Positions 52,221-61,993 are shown, numbered from the stretch's first letter. The stretch: DNA of 64,000 nt from Chitinophaga eiseniae (GCF_012641265.1 NZ_JABAHZ010000008.1:186001-250000); one strand, 5' to 3'. The notes: generated by a model from the letters alone, not told the origin. Translations and numbers: made by a program.

Positions 52221-55200
52221 ATGAAAAAAAGTACAGTGGACAAGTGGCTTCCGCCTGGCCGGAAGTTGTATAAACTGTTAATTTTTATGAAGCTTTCTAT
52301 GCTGCTGATGACCGTTGCCTGTTTACACGTAAGCGCATCGGTACATTCACAATCTACTATTACAGTGAAACTTACGCAGGTGCAGCTGGAGAAGGCGCTC
52401 GCCCTGTTGGAAAAAAACAGCCATTACCGGTTTGTTTACAACGACGACAATCTCCCGGCAAACCATAAAATATCGTTAGACGCCAAAGACTGGAGTATTG
52501 ATTCGGTATTGGATAAAATATTGGATAATACCTCCCTGCGCTTCCGTAAAATGTCTGACAAGCTGATTGTCATCGCTCCTGCCGGTGTAGTCAGCAAAGA
52601 CATCCTGGTAAAAGGACGGGTGGTAAATCCCGCAGGGGAAGTCCTCCCGGGAGTAAGCGTGCGGCTGAAAAATACCAGCATCGGCACCGTTACCAACGAC
52701 AAAGGAGGCTTTGAATTAAAAGTACCCGAAAACGCCATCCTGCAATTAACCTATGTTGGTTTCGATCAACAGGAAGTATCGCTGAATGGACGTGAAACCC
52801 TGACCATCACCCTGGAGCCTTCTAAAAACTCTATGGAAGAAGTGATCGTAGTGGGTTATGGTACGCAGAAAAAACTGAACGTAACCGGTGCGATCGACCA
52901 GGTAGCCGGTAAACAGCTGGCAGCACGCCCCATTGCCAACGTGATGCAGGGCCTGCAGGGTCTCAGCCCCGGGCTGAATATCAGCTATGCCGGCGGTAAG
53001 CCAGGCCAGGTACCCAATATCAATATCCGTGGTGTAGCCACTATTGCCGGTAGCGGTACTGTACAACCCCTGATCATTATTGATGGTATTACCGGTACAG
53101 TAGACGATATGATGCGGTTGAACCCTTCTGATATCGCTTCTATTTCCATCCTGCGCGACGCGGCATCTGCTGCTATCTACGGCGCCAGGGCCTCTTTCGG
53201 AGTAATCCTGATCACCACCAAACAAGGCACCATGGGTGGTAAGCAAACGGTGAGCTACAGCAATTACTTCGCCATGTCCCGCCGCACGGTATTGCCAGAT
53301 CCAATCACGGATCCTTATATCTACTCCCGTGTGCTGGAAACTTCTACCGATAATACTCCCTGGGACTATGTCAACTACTCCGATGAGTATTATAAATGGG
53401 CCAAAGAAAGATCCGAAAATCCTTCCCTCCCCGATACCCGGATTGACCCCAGCGACCCTACCAAGTGGGCGTATATGGGTAGCAACAACTGGAACGATTA
53501 CTTCTTCAGTAAAAGTAATTTCTCCCAATACCACAGCATTTCCCTTAGCGGTAGCGCAGAAACAGCAAAGAAAACACCGATCAGCTACCTGCTCTCTGCC
53601 GATTATACCAAGGAAAACGGTTTGAATAAACTGGCCAAAGATGACTGGGGGCGTTCCGGTATGCGCGCAAAAATCAACCTGAAGCCCATCAGCTGGTTGC
53701 AGGTCGACAATAACCTGAGCGTGTACCAGACCAAAACAGATGCGCCTACTTTCAATATCACCGATGTATACTACCTGCAGCCTACACAGGTGGCCGTAAA
53801 TCCCGATGGCACCTGGGCTAACACAGCGGCAGGACGCCTCTCCGCCCAGCTGGTAGACGGCGGCCGCAATACCGCCACCCGCTTCGGTTTCCAGGATGTG
53901 ATCAGGGGAGTAGCCTCCTTCCTGAACAACGACCTGCAAATTACCGGCGACGCCAGCTTCAAAAGGGAGTTATGGAAATATCATACCGACCAAAACCAGT
54001 ATAAAATCGGGTATGGTCCTAATGACGTACGCCAGGAAGGCGGTAACACCAGCGTAACGGAAAACAATACAGCTATTAAGCATGATGTATTTGACCTGTA
54101 TGCCAACTATCACAAAACCATTGCAAGAAATCACAGCGTTACCCTGCTGGCAGGATATAACCAGGAAAGCTTTGAGCAACAGGATGTGAATGCCAACAAG
54201 AAAAACATCATTTCTCCTTCCCTGCCCTATCTGTCACTGACCAGCGGCGATCCATCCGTAAGCGGCTACTACGGTTCTTATGCCATCAGGAGTCTCTTTG
54301 GAAGGATTAACTATACCTTTAAAGATCGTTATATCATAGAGGGAAATGGTCGCTATGATGGCTCTTCCCGCTTCCCTTCCAGCAACCGCTGGGGGCTGTT
54401 CCCTTCTGTTTCTGCCGCCTGGATAGCCAGCGAAGAAAGCTTCATCAAAGCAATTCCTGTTATCTCTGTACTTAAGTTCAGGGGATCCTATGGTAGCCTG
54501 GGCAACCAGAACGTTGGCTACTATGGATACCTGCAATCGCTCGCTACCCAAAACTCCGGTTACCTGATCGATGGTGCTACCAAGCAAACCGTAATCAGTG
54601 GTGCGCCTTTACTGAAAGTAGACCCGAACAACTATACCTGGGAAAAAGTAACCACGACCAACGTAGGTACTGATATCGGTTTCTTCCAGGGCAAGTTCCT
54701 CGCTTCCTTCGACTATTTTGTACGTAATACCACCGGTATGCTGGCGCGCGGACAAGAACTGCCAGGCGTATTAGGTACCAGCGCTCCCCTGCAAAATGTA
54801 GCCGACCTGTCGACCCGCGGATGGGAACTCACCGCCGGTTACCGCAGCGATTTTAATGTGGGCAACAAGCCTTTCAACGTAGGATTGAAAGTGACTTTAT
54901 CTGACGATAAAACAAAGATTACCCGTTTCAAAAATGACCAGAAATTATTTGGTAACAAATACTGGGAAGGACAAAACTTTGGCGAAATATGGGGACTCAC
55001 CAATGATGGTTATTTCAAAAGCAAAGACGATGTAAAATCACTCGACGAATCTGCCATCGTTCCCTGGGGTGCACTGGAAATAGTAGAAGGATGGCCTAAA
55101 TACAAAGACCTGGATGGTAATGGCAAAATTGAACAAGGCCTTTCCGCTAAAGATCCCAAAGACCTGAAAGTGATCGGCAATACCAGTCCCCGTTACCGCT

Positions 55201-55751
55201 ATGGTATCAACCTCGACATGAACTGGAACGGTATCGACCTGTCTATATTCATGCAAGGCATTGCCAAAATGGATTACTATCCGCATCACTACCTGTTCTG
55301 GGGACCACTTCAACAGCCCTATGCCAACATCTACCCATGGAATCTCGACTACTACCGCGCTACAGCCGATAATGAAGCTACCCGCGCCAAACATAGCGAA
55401 TCCTATATCAAGGCAGGACTGGCTGATGCCAATACCAATTCTTACTACCCGGTATTACAATCCTGGCTGGCTGATGCCAACAACAAAAAAGGATTGGATA
55501 TCCCGCAGTCCAAATACTTGCTGAGCGCGGCTTATATGCGTATCAAGAATGTGACGCTGGGATACACCTTACCGGCTGCTCTCACCAAACGTTACCATAT
55601 TAACCGTTTGCGCATATACGTAACCGGGGAAAATATCTTCGAGTTTTCTCCCATCAAGAAATACGTAGACCCGGAATCTATTATCGACGGCTATGGATGG
55701 GCCTATCCTTACCAGCGCAAATATGCAGTAGGATTAAACCTTGACTTATAA
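52221..55751 (+). CDS. SusC/RagA-family TonB-dependent transporter with STN domain (locus 2)
   Basis: 1176 residues. A long N-terminal segment with hydrophobic core (FMKLSMLLMTVACLHVSASVHSQ) is the signal. STN domain (about 48-115; QLEKALALLEKNSHYRFVYND), CarboxypepD_reg (about 128-205; VKGRVVNPAGEVLPGVSVRLK), the SusC box EEVIVVGYGTQKKLNVTGAI, plug and barrel ending GLNLDL. It imports an unknown ligand bound by the downstream SusD and signals to FecR. The 221-base gap before it holds an imperfect hairpin (52127-52150) but no gene. Confidence 0.95.
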   Translation: MKKSTVDKWLPPGRKLYKLLIFMKLSMLLMTVACLHVSASVHSQSTITVKLTQVQLEKALALLEKNSHYRFVYNDDNLPANHKISLDAKDWSIDSVLDKILDNTSLRFRKMSDKLIVIAPAGVVSKDILVKGRVVNPAGEVLPGVSVRLKNTSIGTVTNDKGGFELKVPENAILQLTYVGFDQQEVSLNGRETLTITLEPSKNSMEEVIVVGYGTQKKLNVTGAIDQVAGKQLAARPIANVMQGLQGLSPGLNISYAGGKPGQVPNINIRGVATIAGSGTVQPLIIIDGITGTVDDMMRLNPSDIASISILRDAASAAIYGARASFGVILITTKQGTMGGKQTVSYSNYFAMSRRTVLPDPITDPYIYSRVLETSTDNTPWDYVNYSDEYYKWAKERSENPSLPDTRIDPSDPTKWAYMGSNNWNDYFFSKSNFSQYHSISLSGSAETAKKTPISYLLSADYTKENGLNKLAKDDWGRSGMRAKINLKPISWLQVDNNLSVYQTKTDAPTFNITDVYYLQPTQVAVNPDGTWANTAAGRLSAQLVDGGRNTATRFGFQDVIRGVASFLNNDLQITGDASFKRELWKYHTDQNQYKIGYGPNDVRQEGGNTSVTENNTAIKHDVFDLYANYHKTIARNHSVTLLAGYNQESFEQQDVNANKKNIISPSLPYLSLTSGDPSVSGYYGSYAIRSLFGRINYTFKDRYIIEGNGRYDGSSRFPSSNRWGLFPSVSAAWIASEESFIKAIPVISVLKFRGSYGSLGNQNVGYYGYLQSLATQNSGYLIDGATKQTVISGAPLLKVDPNNYTWEKVTTTNVGTDIGFFQGKFLASFDYFVRNTTGMLARGQELPGVLGTSAPLQNVADLSTRGWELTAGYRSDFNVGNKPFNVGLKVTLSDDKTKITRFKNDQKLFGNKYWEGQNFGEIWGLTNDGYFKSKDDVKSLDESAIVPWGALEIVEGWPKYKDLDGNGKIEQGLSAKDPKDLKVIGNTSPRYRYGINLDMNWNGIDLSIFMQGIAKMDYYPHHYLFWGPLQQPYANIYPWNLDYYRATADNEATRAKHSESYIKAGLADANTNSYYPVLQSWLADANNKKGLDIPQSKYLLSAAYMRIKNVTLGYTLPAALTKRYHINRLRIYVTGENIFEFSPIKKYVDPESIIDGYGWAYPYQRKYAVGLNLDL

Positions 55752-55776
55752 TTCCGGACATTTTAAACATTGCGAC

Positions 55777-57576
55777 ATGAAAAAAATTACTCCATATATC
55801 ATTGCCGGTCTATTGCTCACCGGGGCTTCCTGTAAAAAGGATTTCCTGGACCGATATCCACAGGATGCTATTTCACCGGAACTATTTTTTAAATCAGAGA
55901 CTGACCTTTCCCTGTATGTAAACGGGCTGCTGTCCCTCGCCGGTACTTATCAGTACCTAAGCGACCAGAGTACCGACAACACCTCCACCACCGCCGCTAT
56001 TGAAATAAAAAATATGATGGTGGGCAATCCCAGTTCACAAACAATTACCGGTGGATGGGATTGGGGACGTTTACGCGATATCAATTATTTTCTCGACAAC
56101 TACAACAAAGCCGCCGTTGTTCAGGAAGTAAAAGATCATTATGCCGGTATGGCCAGGTATTACCGCGCGCAATTTTATTTCGATAAAATTGGCCGCTATT
56201 CAGATGTGCCCTGGTATGGTAAGGCCTTGCTGCCGGATGATCCATCCTTGTTCAAAGCACGCGATCCCCGCGCCCAGGTAGTAGACAGCGTGATGGCCGA
56301 TCTGTCATTTGCGGCCAACCATGTACGGGAGAAAGTACCTACTGGTACACCCAATGTGTGGGCAGCAAAAATGTTGTTTGCCAGGTTTGCGCTTTACGAA
56401 GGTACCTATCGTAAATACCATCCGGAGCTCAACCTGCAGGCCACTGCCGGCCGCTTCCTCGACAGCGCCCTGGCACAGGTGAAAGATATCATGGCCTCCG
56501 GCAAATTCCAGGTATATAATACCGGCGCTCCCAACAGCGATTATGCAGCGTTGTTTTCCAGCCAGGACTTTGGCAAAATTTCCGAAGTAATCTTAGGGAA
56601 TCCTTACGACCTGTTGAAAGGTACCGGTAGCAGCAGTAACAATGGTACCGTGTTTGGCGACTACGAACAAGCGCCTTCCCGCGACCTCATACAAACCTAC
56701 CTGATGAAAGATGGTAGCCGCTTTACCGACGCCGCCGGGTACGACAAACTCCAATATACCCAGGAATTCAAAAATAGGGATCCCCGTATGGCGCAAACAC
56801 TCGCCTGGCCTGGCTTTATACGTGCCGGCGAAACCCGTCCCTACATTCAGCGCTTAAATAAAAACTTTACCGGCTACCACCAGCTGAAAGGCTATTTCAA
56901 TACCACCGACGCCAACATTGCCGGTAGTATGGATTTCCCCGTATACCGTTATGCTGAAACACTGCTGATTTATGCAGAAGCCAAAGCAGAAAACGGAACG
57001 CTCACACAAACCGACCTGGACCAGTCTGTAAACCTGCTGCGTGCCCGTGCTGGTATGCCGCCAATGAACCTGGCTGCCAGCAATGCCACACCAGACCTGT
57101 TGCTCGCTGCGAAGTATCCCGACGTAACCGGTGGCATGAAAGGTGTGATCCTGGAAATCCGCCGCGAAAGAAGGGTGGAATTTGCCCTGGAAGGTTACCG
57201 CTACGATGACCTCATGAGATGGCATGCCGGCAAACTGCTGGAAAAAATACCGGAAGGCATGTATTTCCCCGGCCTGGGCAAATACGACATGACCGGCGAT
57301 GGTATTGAAGACATTATCCTGATCGACAAAACCCAGGATATTCCGGCTGAAGACAAAAAAGAGAAAAACTCCTTGGGACAAACACTGATTTATTATAAAG
57401 CAGGTAGTATAGGAGATGAAGTAACGGTATACCTGAAAAATGGTGCAGCCGGCGGCAACATTGTAACGGAAGTAAAAACACGCACCTTTACAGAACCTAA
57501 GTTCTACTACCGTCCTATTCCCTATACCCAGGTAGCATTGAATCCAAACCTGAAGCAAATTTTTGGCTGGGAATAA
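55777..57576 (+). CDS. SusD/RagB-family nutrient-binding lipoprotein (locus 2)
   Basis: 599 residues from ATG 55777; the frame's earlier TTG (55741) overlaps susC and lacks a signal. Signal peptide with lipobox (GLLLTGASC, then KKDFLDRYPQDAISPELFF). The helical core has the SusD motifs ARYYRAQFYFDKIGRYSDVPWY and, near the end, ILEIRRERRVEFALEGYRYDDLMRW. It is longer than SusD of locus 1. It forms the surface lid over the SusC barrel. Gap to susC 25 bases, to the metallophosphoesterase gene 8 bases. Confidence 0.93.
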   Translation: MKKITPYIIAGLLLTGASCKKDFLDRYPQDAISPELFFKSETDLSLYVNGLLSLAGTYQYLSDQSTDNTSTTAAIEIKNMMVGNPSSQTITGGWDWGRLRDINYFLDNYNKAAVVQEVKDHYAGMARYYRAQFYFDKIGRYSDVPWYGKALLPDDPSLFKARDPRAQVVDSVMADLSFAANHVREKVPTGTPNVWAAKMLFARFALYEGTYRKYHPELNLQATAGRFLDSALAQVKDIMASGKFQVYNTGAPNSDYAALFSSQDFGKISEVILGNPYDLLKGTGSSSNNGTVFGDYEQAPSRDLIQTYLMKDGSRFTDAAGYDKLQYTQEFKNRDPRMAQTLAWPGFIRAGETRPYIQRLNKNFTGYHQLKGYFNTTDANIAGSMDFPVYRYAETLLIYAEAKAENGTLTQTDLDQSVNLLRARAGMPPMNLAASNATPDLLLAAKYPDVTGGMKGVILEIRRERRVEFALEGYRYDDLMRWHAGKLLEKIPEGMYFPGLGKYDMTGDGIEDIILIDKTQDIPAEDKKEKNSLGQTLIYYKAGSIGDEVTVYLKNGAAGGNIVTEVKTRTFTEPKFYYRPIPYTQVALNPNLKQIFGWE

Positions 57577-57584
57577 ACCATCGT

Positions 57585-58481
57585 ATGAATAGAAGAGATA
57601 TATTAAAACATTCAGGCTTACTTGCAGCCGGTACCCTCCTGGGACCGGCTGCCGTTAAAGCCGCCGGCAACAGCAAACGCAGCCCGGTGCTGACCGTGGC
57701 GCATATCACGGATGTGCATATTCGCGAAGACCTCGATGCGCCAGCGCGATTCAAAAAATGCCTGGAAGAAATCAAAAAGAAAAAGATCGATTTCTTTCTC
57801 AATGGCGGCGATTCTATCTTTGATGCCTCGTATGACAACGTGGTGCGCGACCGCGTAACACAACTCTGGAGCCTCTGGGATGACTGTATCAGCAGCCTCA
57901 AATCCTACGAGGTACATAGCTGCCTGGGCAACCACGATATGTGGTGGAAAGCGCCTTCTAAAGACGATAGCATGTATGGGAAAGACTATGTTGTAAAGCG
58001 CCTGAAAATACCGCACCGCTACTATAGCTTCACCCGCCAAGGCTGGCACTTCATTATCCTGGACGGTAACAACGACAAAACCTCCCTGGATGAAGAACAA
58101 TACCAGTGGCTGGAAAAGGATCTGCAGGCATTACCGGCCGGTACTCCTACCCTGGTGATGTCGCATTATCCTATCCTGGGTGTTACTCCCATGCTGGTAG
58201 GCGGCGGCCACGGCGATCATCAGCGGTTAAAGTCCCTGTTTTTCCAACACCGCGACAAAGTAAAAGTATGTCTTAGCGGCCATAACCACCTGGCCGACAA
58301 CGCGGTTTACAATGGTATCCGTTACTGCTGCAATGGCGCTATGAGCGGCTTCTGGTGGGGCAAAGGCGATAAGGAATCTGCCGGTGAAGGGTATTACCTG
58401 GAAACACCTCCCGGTTATGCTATCCTCCGCTTATACGCAGATGGCAGTGTAGAAAATGACTACATTCCGCATCACTGGTAA
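57585..58481 (+). CDS. Exported calcineurin-like metallophosphoesterase
   Basis: 298 residues. A Tat-like N-terminus (NRRDILKHSGLLAAGTLLGPAAVKAAG, core NRRDILK) targets it to the periplasm. All metallophosphoesterase motifs are intact: HITDVHI, NGGDSIFD, GNHDMWW, MSHYPILG and SGHNH, which bind two metals. It removes phosphate from an organic phosphate or cleaves a phosphodiester. As the last gene of the sigma-FecR-SusC-SusD locus (8 bases after susD) it suggests that the transporter handles a phosphorylated compound or its product. The transcript ends at 58507-58531. Confidence 0.92.
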   Translation: MNRRDILKHSGLLAAGTLLGPAAVKAAGNSKRSPVLTVAHITDVHIREDLDAPARFKKCLEEIKKKKIDFFLNGGDSIFDASYDNVVRDRVTQLWSLWDDCISSLKSYEVHSCLGNHDMWWKAPSKDDSMYGKDYVVKRLKIPHRYYSFTRQGWHFIILDGNNDKTSLDEEQYQWLEKDLQALPAGTPTLVMSHYPILGVTPMLVGGGHGDHQRLKSLFFQHRDKVKVCLSGHNHLADNAVYNGIRYCCNGAMSGFWWGKGDKESAGEGYYLETPPGYAILRLYADGSVENDYIPHHW

Positions 58482-58506
58482 CGGCGATGATGATATTTTG
58501 TATTCA

Positions 58507-58531
58507 GGGGCGCACGAAGCGCCCCTTTTTT
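58507..58531 (+). terminator. Strong intrinsic terminator of the SusCD locus 2
   Basis: Perfect GGGGCGC-ACGAA-GCGCCCC stem-loop followed by TTTTTT, 25 bases after the metallophosphoesterase stop. The convergent DUF4846 gene stops at 58541. Confidence 0.93.
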
Positions 58532-58540
58532 GTGTAATTA

Positions 58541-59335
58541 TCACCCGGGAAACCGTGATAGTTCAATGGCATCAAATATCCATTCCGGGGTCAGCAACTT
58601 GCCGGTGAATCCGGCTGTGTACCAGGGCGAAGCGCCTGCCGGGTTCTTTAATATATGTATATCCTGGGCAGGCATATAACTTTGCGCCAGGAGGAAAATC
58701 CGGTTACCTGCCGCGTCTTCTGCTACATCTGCTACTATCACCGCATGCCCCGGGCTACCTCCTTTAATAAATACATCACCAGGCAATAATTTCCGTGTAT
58801 CCTTTACCGATACCAGCTCCCGGCTGAGCGAAAGCGTGCCTGCCCAGGAAAACACCGTTTCCAGGTACGACAGTAAACAGGTATGTCCGCCACAAGGCGA
58901 CGCTATCCGCTTTCGTTGTAGCTGGTTGTTCTTTAAAATCCAGCGGTCTCCTTTGCTCCATCCGTTATAATCCATCAGTGTACCACTGGTAGCGTGAAAG
59001 GCAATTTTCTCTGGCCGTTCACTGGCAAATAAATACTCTGCCCGCAGCCGTATTACTGCATCTGCGCATTGCTGCAAATTTTTTGTACCAACAGAAATAT
59101 CAAGTACTGCGTATTGCGCCTGTTGATTATGTTTTAACTGGCCATTATAGAGATATACCCGGCCATCCTTTTTCAATGGCAGCAATCTTAACCAGGCGCC
59201 AAAGGAGCCTGGTGACTGCGAAAGGCGTTTATAACCCGGTGGCAGCGGGATGCCGGATACGGTCCGGGTTTGAGAAAAAGCGGTTGTACTGATAAGGATG
59301 ACAAACAATAATGAATATATCCGGGCTACCGACAT
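58541..59335 (-). CDS. DUF4846 family secreted protein
   Basis: 264 residues with a signal peptide (YSLLFVILISTTAFSQ). The DUF4846 landmarks are QCADAVIRLRAEYLFASERPEKIAFHATSG (core RLRAEYLFASERPEKI), LMDYNGWSKGDRW, SLSRELVSVKDTRKLLPGDVFIKGGSPGHAVIVADVA (core LLPGDVFIKGGSPGHAV) and LLAQSYMPAQDIHILKNP. The GHAV and related Cys/His region recalls NlpC-like papain folds, but the catalytic triad is not certain. Periplasmic, function unknown. It lies 67 bases downstream of the broken cobW gene on the same strand. Confidence 0.85.
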   Translation of the reverse strand: MSVARIYSLLFVILISTTAFSQTRTVSGIPLPPGYKRLSQSPGSFGAWLRLLPLKKDGRVYLYNGQLKHNQQAQYAVLDISVGTKNLQQCADAVIRLRAEYLFASERPEKIAFHATSGTLMDYNGWSKGDRWILKNNQLQRKRIASPCGGHTCLLSYLETVFSWAGTLSLSRELVSVKDTRKLLPGDVFIKGGSPGHAVIVADVAEDAAGNRIFLLAQSYMPAQDIHILKNPAGASPWYTAGFTGKLLTPEWIFDAIELSRFPG

Positions 59336-59402
59336 ATGAATATTTTTTAGAGAAGATGCATTTCTCTAAATTTTCCATAATTAGCAACCAGCGTATAATC
59401 CC

Positions 59403-60249
59403 CTATATCTTTTCTTTCTGTGCCGGCGCCAGCATACGCTGGATAGTAGCCGATTTCAACGCTCTCCCTATAAATACCAACGTAGAAGAAGCATTGCCAT
59501 CTCCCCACTCCCCCGCTGGTACAATATGCAGGTATCGGCCGGTAGATTGCACCAGCATTTTTTCTTTACTGTTGTGGACGCGGATATGTCCTTTGATACG
59601 GTACAACTGATCGGGATAGGCGTTGCAGTAAAAATCAAGCACAAACACAAACATATTCAGATCGAAGGCGATGGGTGATTCAAACAAAACCGTGTTGATC
59701 TTATGGGGCTGCTTTACAGGAGCGGTGATCTCCTTTGCAGGTAAGGGTTTCTCCCGGAATTGCAGATCCTTCAGTGAAATAGTCCCCTTTGATCACATCC
59801 GCCGCGGCCACTTGCTTACCGGTTTCCGGCGCCTGTTGCAGGCGTTCAAAGATATTTTCTGCATCCACCACACAGACGGTATTTTCCAGCTTGTAATGAC
59901 GCTGCACATCTGGCAAATGAAACATGCCGATGATATTGCCTGCGTCGGCGATGCCGGTGGTTTCTATGAAAACATGGTCCGGGCGCTGCTCCTGGACAGG
60001 TATATTTCCCAGCACTTCCAGCAGGTCGTTGTCGAGCGAGCAACAGATACAGCCGCTCGTGAGTTCATAGAGCTGATCAACTTTAGCCTCGATCAGGCTT
60101 GCATCAATATTCACTTTGCCTACCTCGTTTTCAATCACAATATTACGGGAGCCTGTAAACTGCTGCAGTAAGCTATTCAGGATAGTTGTTTTGCCCGCTC
60201 CCAGGAAACCGGTGATAATATAGGCTTTTATCGGTTTATCTCTCTCCAT
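59403..60249 (-). pseudogene. CobW/YjiA-type metal chaperone GTPase, frameshifted and missing the NKxD segment
   Basis: The N-terminal frame (60249 to about 59790) carries Walker A GFLGAGKTT, the CxCC metal motif in SGCICCSLDNDL, FIETTGIAD and CVVDAENIFER, then reaches KQVAAADVI, where the family continues VLNKTDL. Here it runs into 25 unrelated residues and stops at 59701. The C-terminal CobW domain continues in another frame: GTISLKDLQF, then VLFESPIAFDLNMFVFVLDFY and STLVFIGRA, ending at 59403. About 30 residues with the guanine-specificity NKxD motif are absent between the two parts, so a deletion of non-triplet length is the likely cause. It overlaps lgt by 14 bases and so was its operon partner. 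Confidence 0.75.
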
Positions 60250-61051
60250 ATACTTTATAAAATTTTAAAAAATAAATACCCAGCAATACCAGGGGAAGGC
60301 TCAGGAGCTGTCCCATATTCAACAGGTGGTCATTTTCAAAGGCGACCTGGTTTTCTTTAACGAACTCTATGCAAAAGCGGGCGGTAAATACCAGTAAGAG
60401 TAAACTGCCGAAGAGTTGCCCCGGCCGGGGTGCCTGGTAATAGCGGTATAGCTGCCAACAAAAAATAAGTACATAACAAAGCGCTTCATACAATTGCGCC
60501 GGATGCCTGGGCTGTGCATCTACGCGGGTAAATGTCACCGACCAGGGCAGAGTGGAAGGCAACCCGATGATTTCAGCATTAAAAAAATTGCCAATGCGAA
60601 TAAAACTTCCCGCCAGGGGTACTACGATGGCCAGCCGGTCGAGTAACCAGGTAAGCGATAACCGGTATTTTACACTGAAGCGCCAGGATGCCAGCAGGAT
60701 GCCGATCGCCGCACCGTGACTGGCCAATCCCTCGTAGCCGGTAAACTCCACCTGCCCGTTACGGAAAACAACTGGCAGAAAAATTTCCCAGAGATGAGTT
60801 TTGTAGTAGGCGGCATCATAAAAAAGACAATGCCCCAAACGTGCGCCCAACAAGGTGCCTGTCACCATGTATACCAGCAGGCGATCGAGTGTGCCCGGCG
60901 GCACCTGCTCCCGCCGGAAAATCCGGTTCAGCACCGTATAGGCAGCCAGGATAGCCAGCATAAAGGCCACACTGTAATAACGCAGCGCCAGGCCTCCCAC
61001 CCGGAAAATGTCCGGGGACACGTCCCACGACAGTATCATTATTTTATCCAT
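60236..61051 (-). CDS. lgt: Prolipoprotein diacylglyceryl transferase
   Basis: 271 residues from ATG 61051 (MDKIMILSW); the frame opens at 61069, but that codon lies inside the operator palindrome. Seven membrane segments with Lgt motifs: GLASHGAAIG (the essential His-Gly), RIGNFFNAEIIG (the Lgt signature) and QPRHPAQLYEAL near the end of the protein, followed by FVKENQVAFENDHLLNMGQ, usual in Bacteroidota. It attaches diacylglycerol to the lipobox Cys of preprolipoproteins in the inner membrane. Possibly a second, condition-specific copy, because its promoter carries a repressor-like palindrome and it is linked with a CobW gene. Confidence 0.92.
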   Translation of the reverse strand: MDKIMILSWDVSPDIFRVGGLALRYYSVAFMLAILAAYTVLNRIFRREQVPPGTLDRLLVYMVTGTLLGARLGHCLFYDAAYYKTHLWEIFLPVVFRNGQVEFTGYEGLASHGAAIGILLASWRFSVKYRLSLTWLLDRLAIVVPLAGSFIRIGNFFNAEIIGLPSTLPWSVTFTRVDAQPRHPAQLYEALCYVLIFCWQLYRYYQAPRPGQLFGSLLLLVFTARFCIEFVKENQVAFENDHLLNMGQLLSLPLVLLGIYFLKFYKVYGER

Positions 61052-61055
61052 TCTA

Positions 61056-61086
61056 CAAATTTGCAACAATGTTGCAAATTAACAAA
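61056..61086 (-). promoter_or_regulatory. lgt promoter with palindromic operator
   Basis: On the minus strand TTTG (61086-61083) and CAAATTTG (61063-61056) are 19 bases apart, one base short of the TAnnTTTG consensus at the first position of the -7 box. Between them is TTTGCAAC-ATT-GTTGCAAA (61060-61078, perfect). It differs from the 16634-16652 palindrome only at its central base. The -7 box ends four bases before the ATG at 61051, so the mRNA would have almost no leader. Confidence 0.75.
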
Positions 61087-61162
61087 CAACTATCCAAAAT
61101 AATCTTCCGGGAAGCAGTGAATACATCATCAAATCTCGACATGAAATTTTACCTTTGTCGGC

Positions 61163-61993
61163 ATGTCGCTATTTATCACTTCATTGAATTCGGGAAGCAA
61201 CGGGAACTGTTATTATATCGGGAATGACAGCGAAGCAGTGTTGATAGACGCAGGTATTTCCTGCCGTGAAACGGAGAAGCGGATGACCCGCCTGGGGCTT
61301 TCCATGAAAAAAGTAAAGGCGATCTTTATCTCCCACGAACATAGTGATCATATCCGGGGCGTAGAAGTACTGGCTAAGAAATACCGGCTACCGGTTTACA
61401 TTACACCCGGCACCCTTACCCATGGGGGCCTATCGATCGATGCCCAGCTGGTAGTGGATTTCAACCCGTATGAAGCCATCCCGGTAGGCAACCTGTCCGT
61501 TACCGCATTTCCCAAACATCATGATGCCTCGGAGCCACATAGCTTTGTGGTGAGTGGCAACGCCGTTACCATTGGTATCTTTACGGACATCGGCGCCCCC
61601 TGTGAACATATAGTTCGTCATTTCCAGCAATGCAATGCCGCCTTCCTGGAAGCCAATTACGATGAAGAAATGCTGGAAAAAGGGCGGTATCCGTATTACC
61701 TGAAGAACCGTATCCGTGGTGGTAAGGGGCATTTATCCAACCGCCAGGCATTGGAAATATTTACTACGCACCGCCCGGCATTTATGAGCCACCTCCTGCT
61801 CTCCCACCTCTCCCGCGACAATAACAGTCCCGACCTGGTACAGGCGCTTTTTGATGAGCATGCCAACGGCACGCAGATTATCGTAGCCTCGCGGTACCAG
61901 GAAACGGCCGTGTTTACCGTTACTGCTGCCAACACAGGGGAAACAACGCCACCTCCCATATCAGCCGAGGCGCTGCAAGGGAAATTGTTTTAA
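61163..61993 (+). CDS. YycJ/WalJ-type metallo-beta-lactamase-fold hydrolase
   Basis: 276 residues of the metallo-beta-lactamase fold. Motif HxHxDH is present as ISHEHSDHIRGV; further ligands are in KHHDASEPHSF and SHLLLSHLSRDNNSPDLV. The opening ITSLNSGSNGNCYYIGNDSEAVLIDAG (core SLNSGSNGNCYYIG) is diagnostic of the YycJ group, which includes DNA 5'-exonuclease/phosphodiesterase-like enzymes with roles near DNA repair and cell-wall signalling. Cytoplasmic. A TACCTTTG -7-like box (61150-61157) lies just before the start codon. The 259-base gap downstream holds no convincing gene. Confidence 0.9.
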   Translation: MSLFITSLNSGSNGNCYYIGNDSEAVLIDAGISCRETEKRMTRLGLSMKKVKAIFISHEHSDHIRGVEVLAKKYRLPVYITPGTLTHGGLSIDAQLVVDFNPYEAIPVGNLSVTAFPKHHDASEPHSFVVSGNAVTIGIFTDIGAPCEHIVRHFQQCNAAFLEANYDEEMLEKGRYPYYLKNRIRGGKGHLSNRQALEIFTTHRPAFMSHLLLSHLSRDNNSPDLVQALFDEHANGTQIIVASRYQETAVFTVTAANTGETTPPPISAEALQGKLF

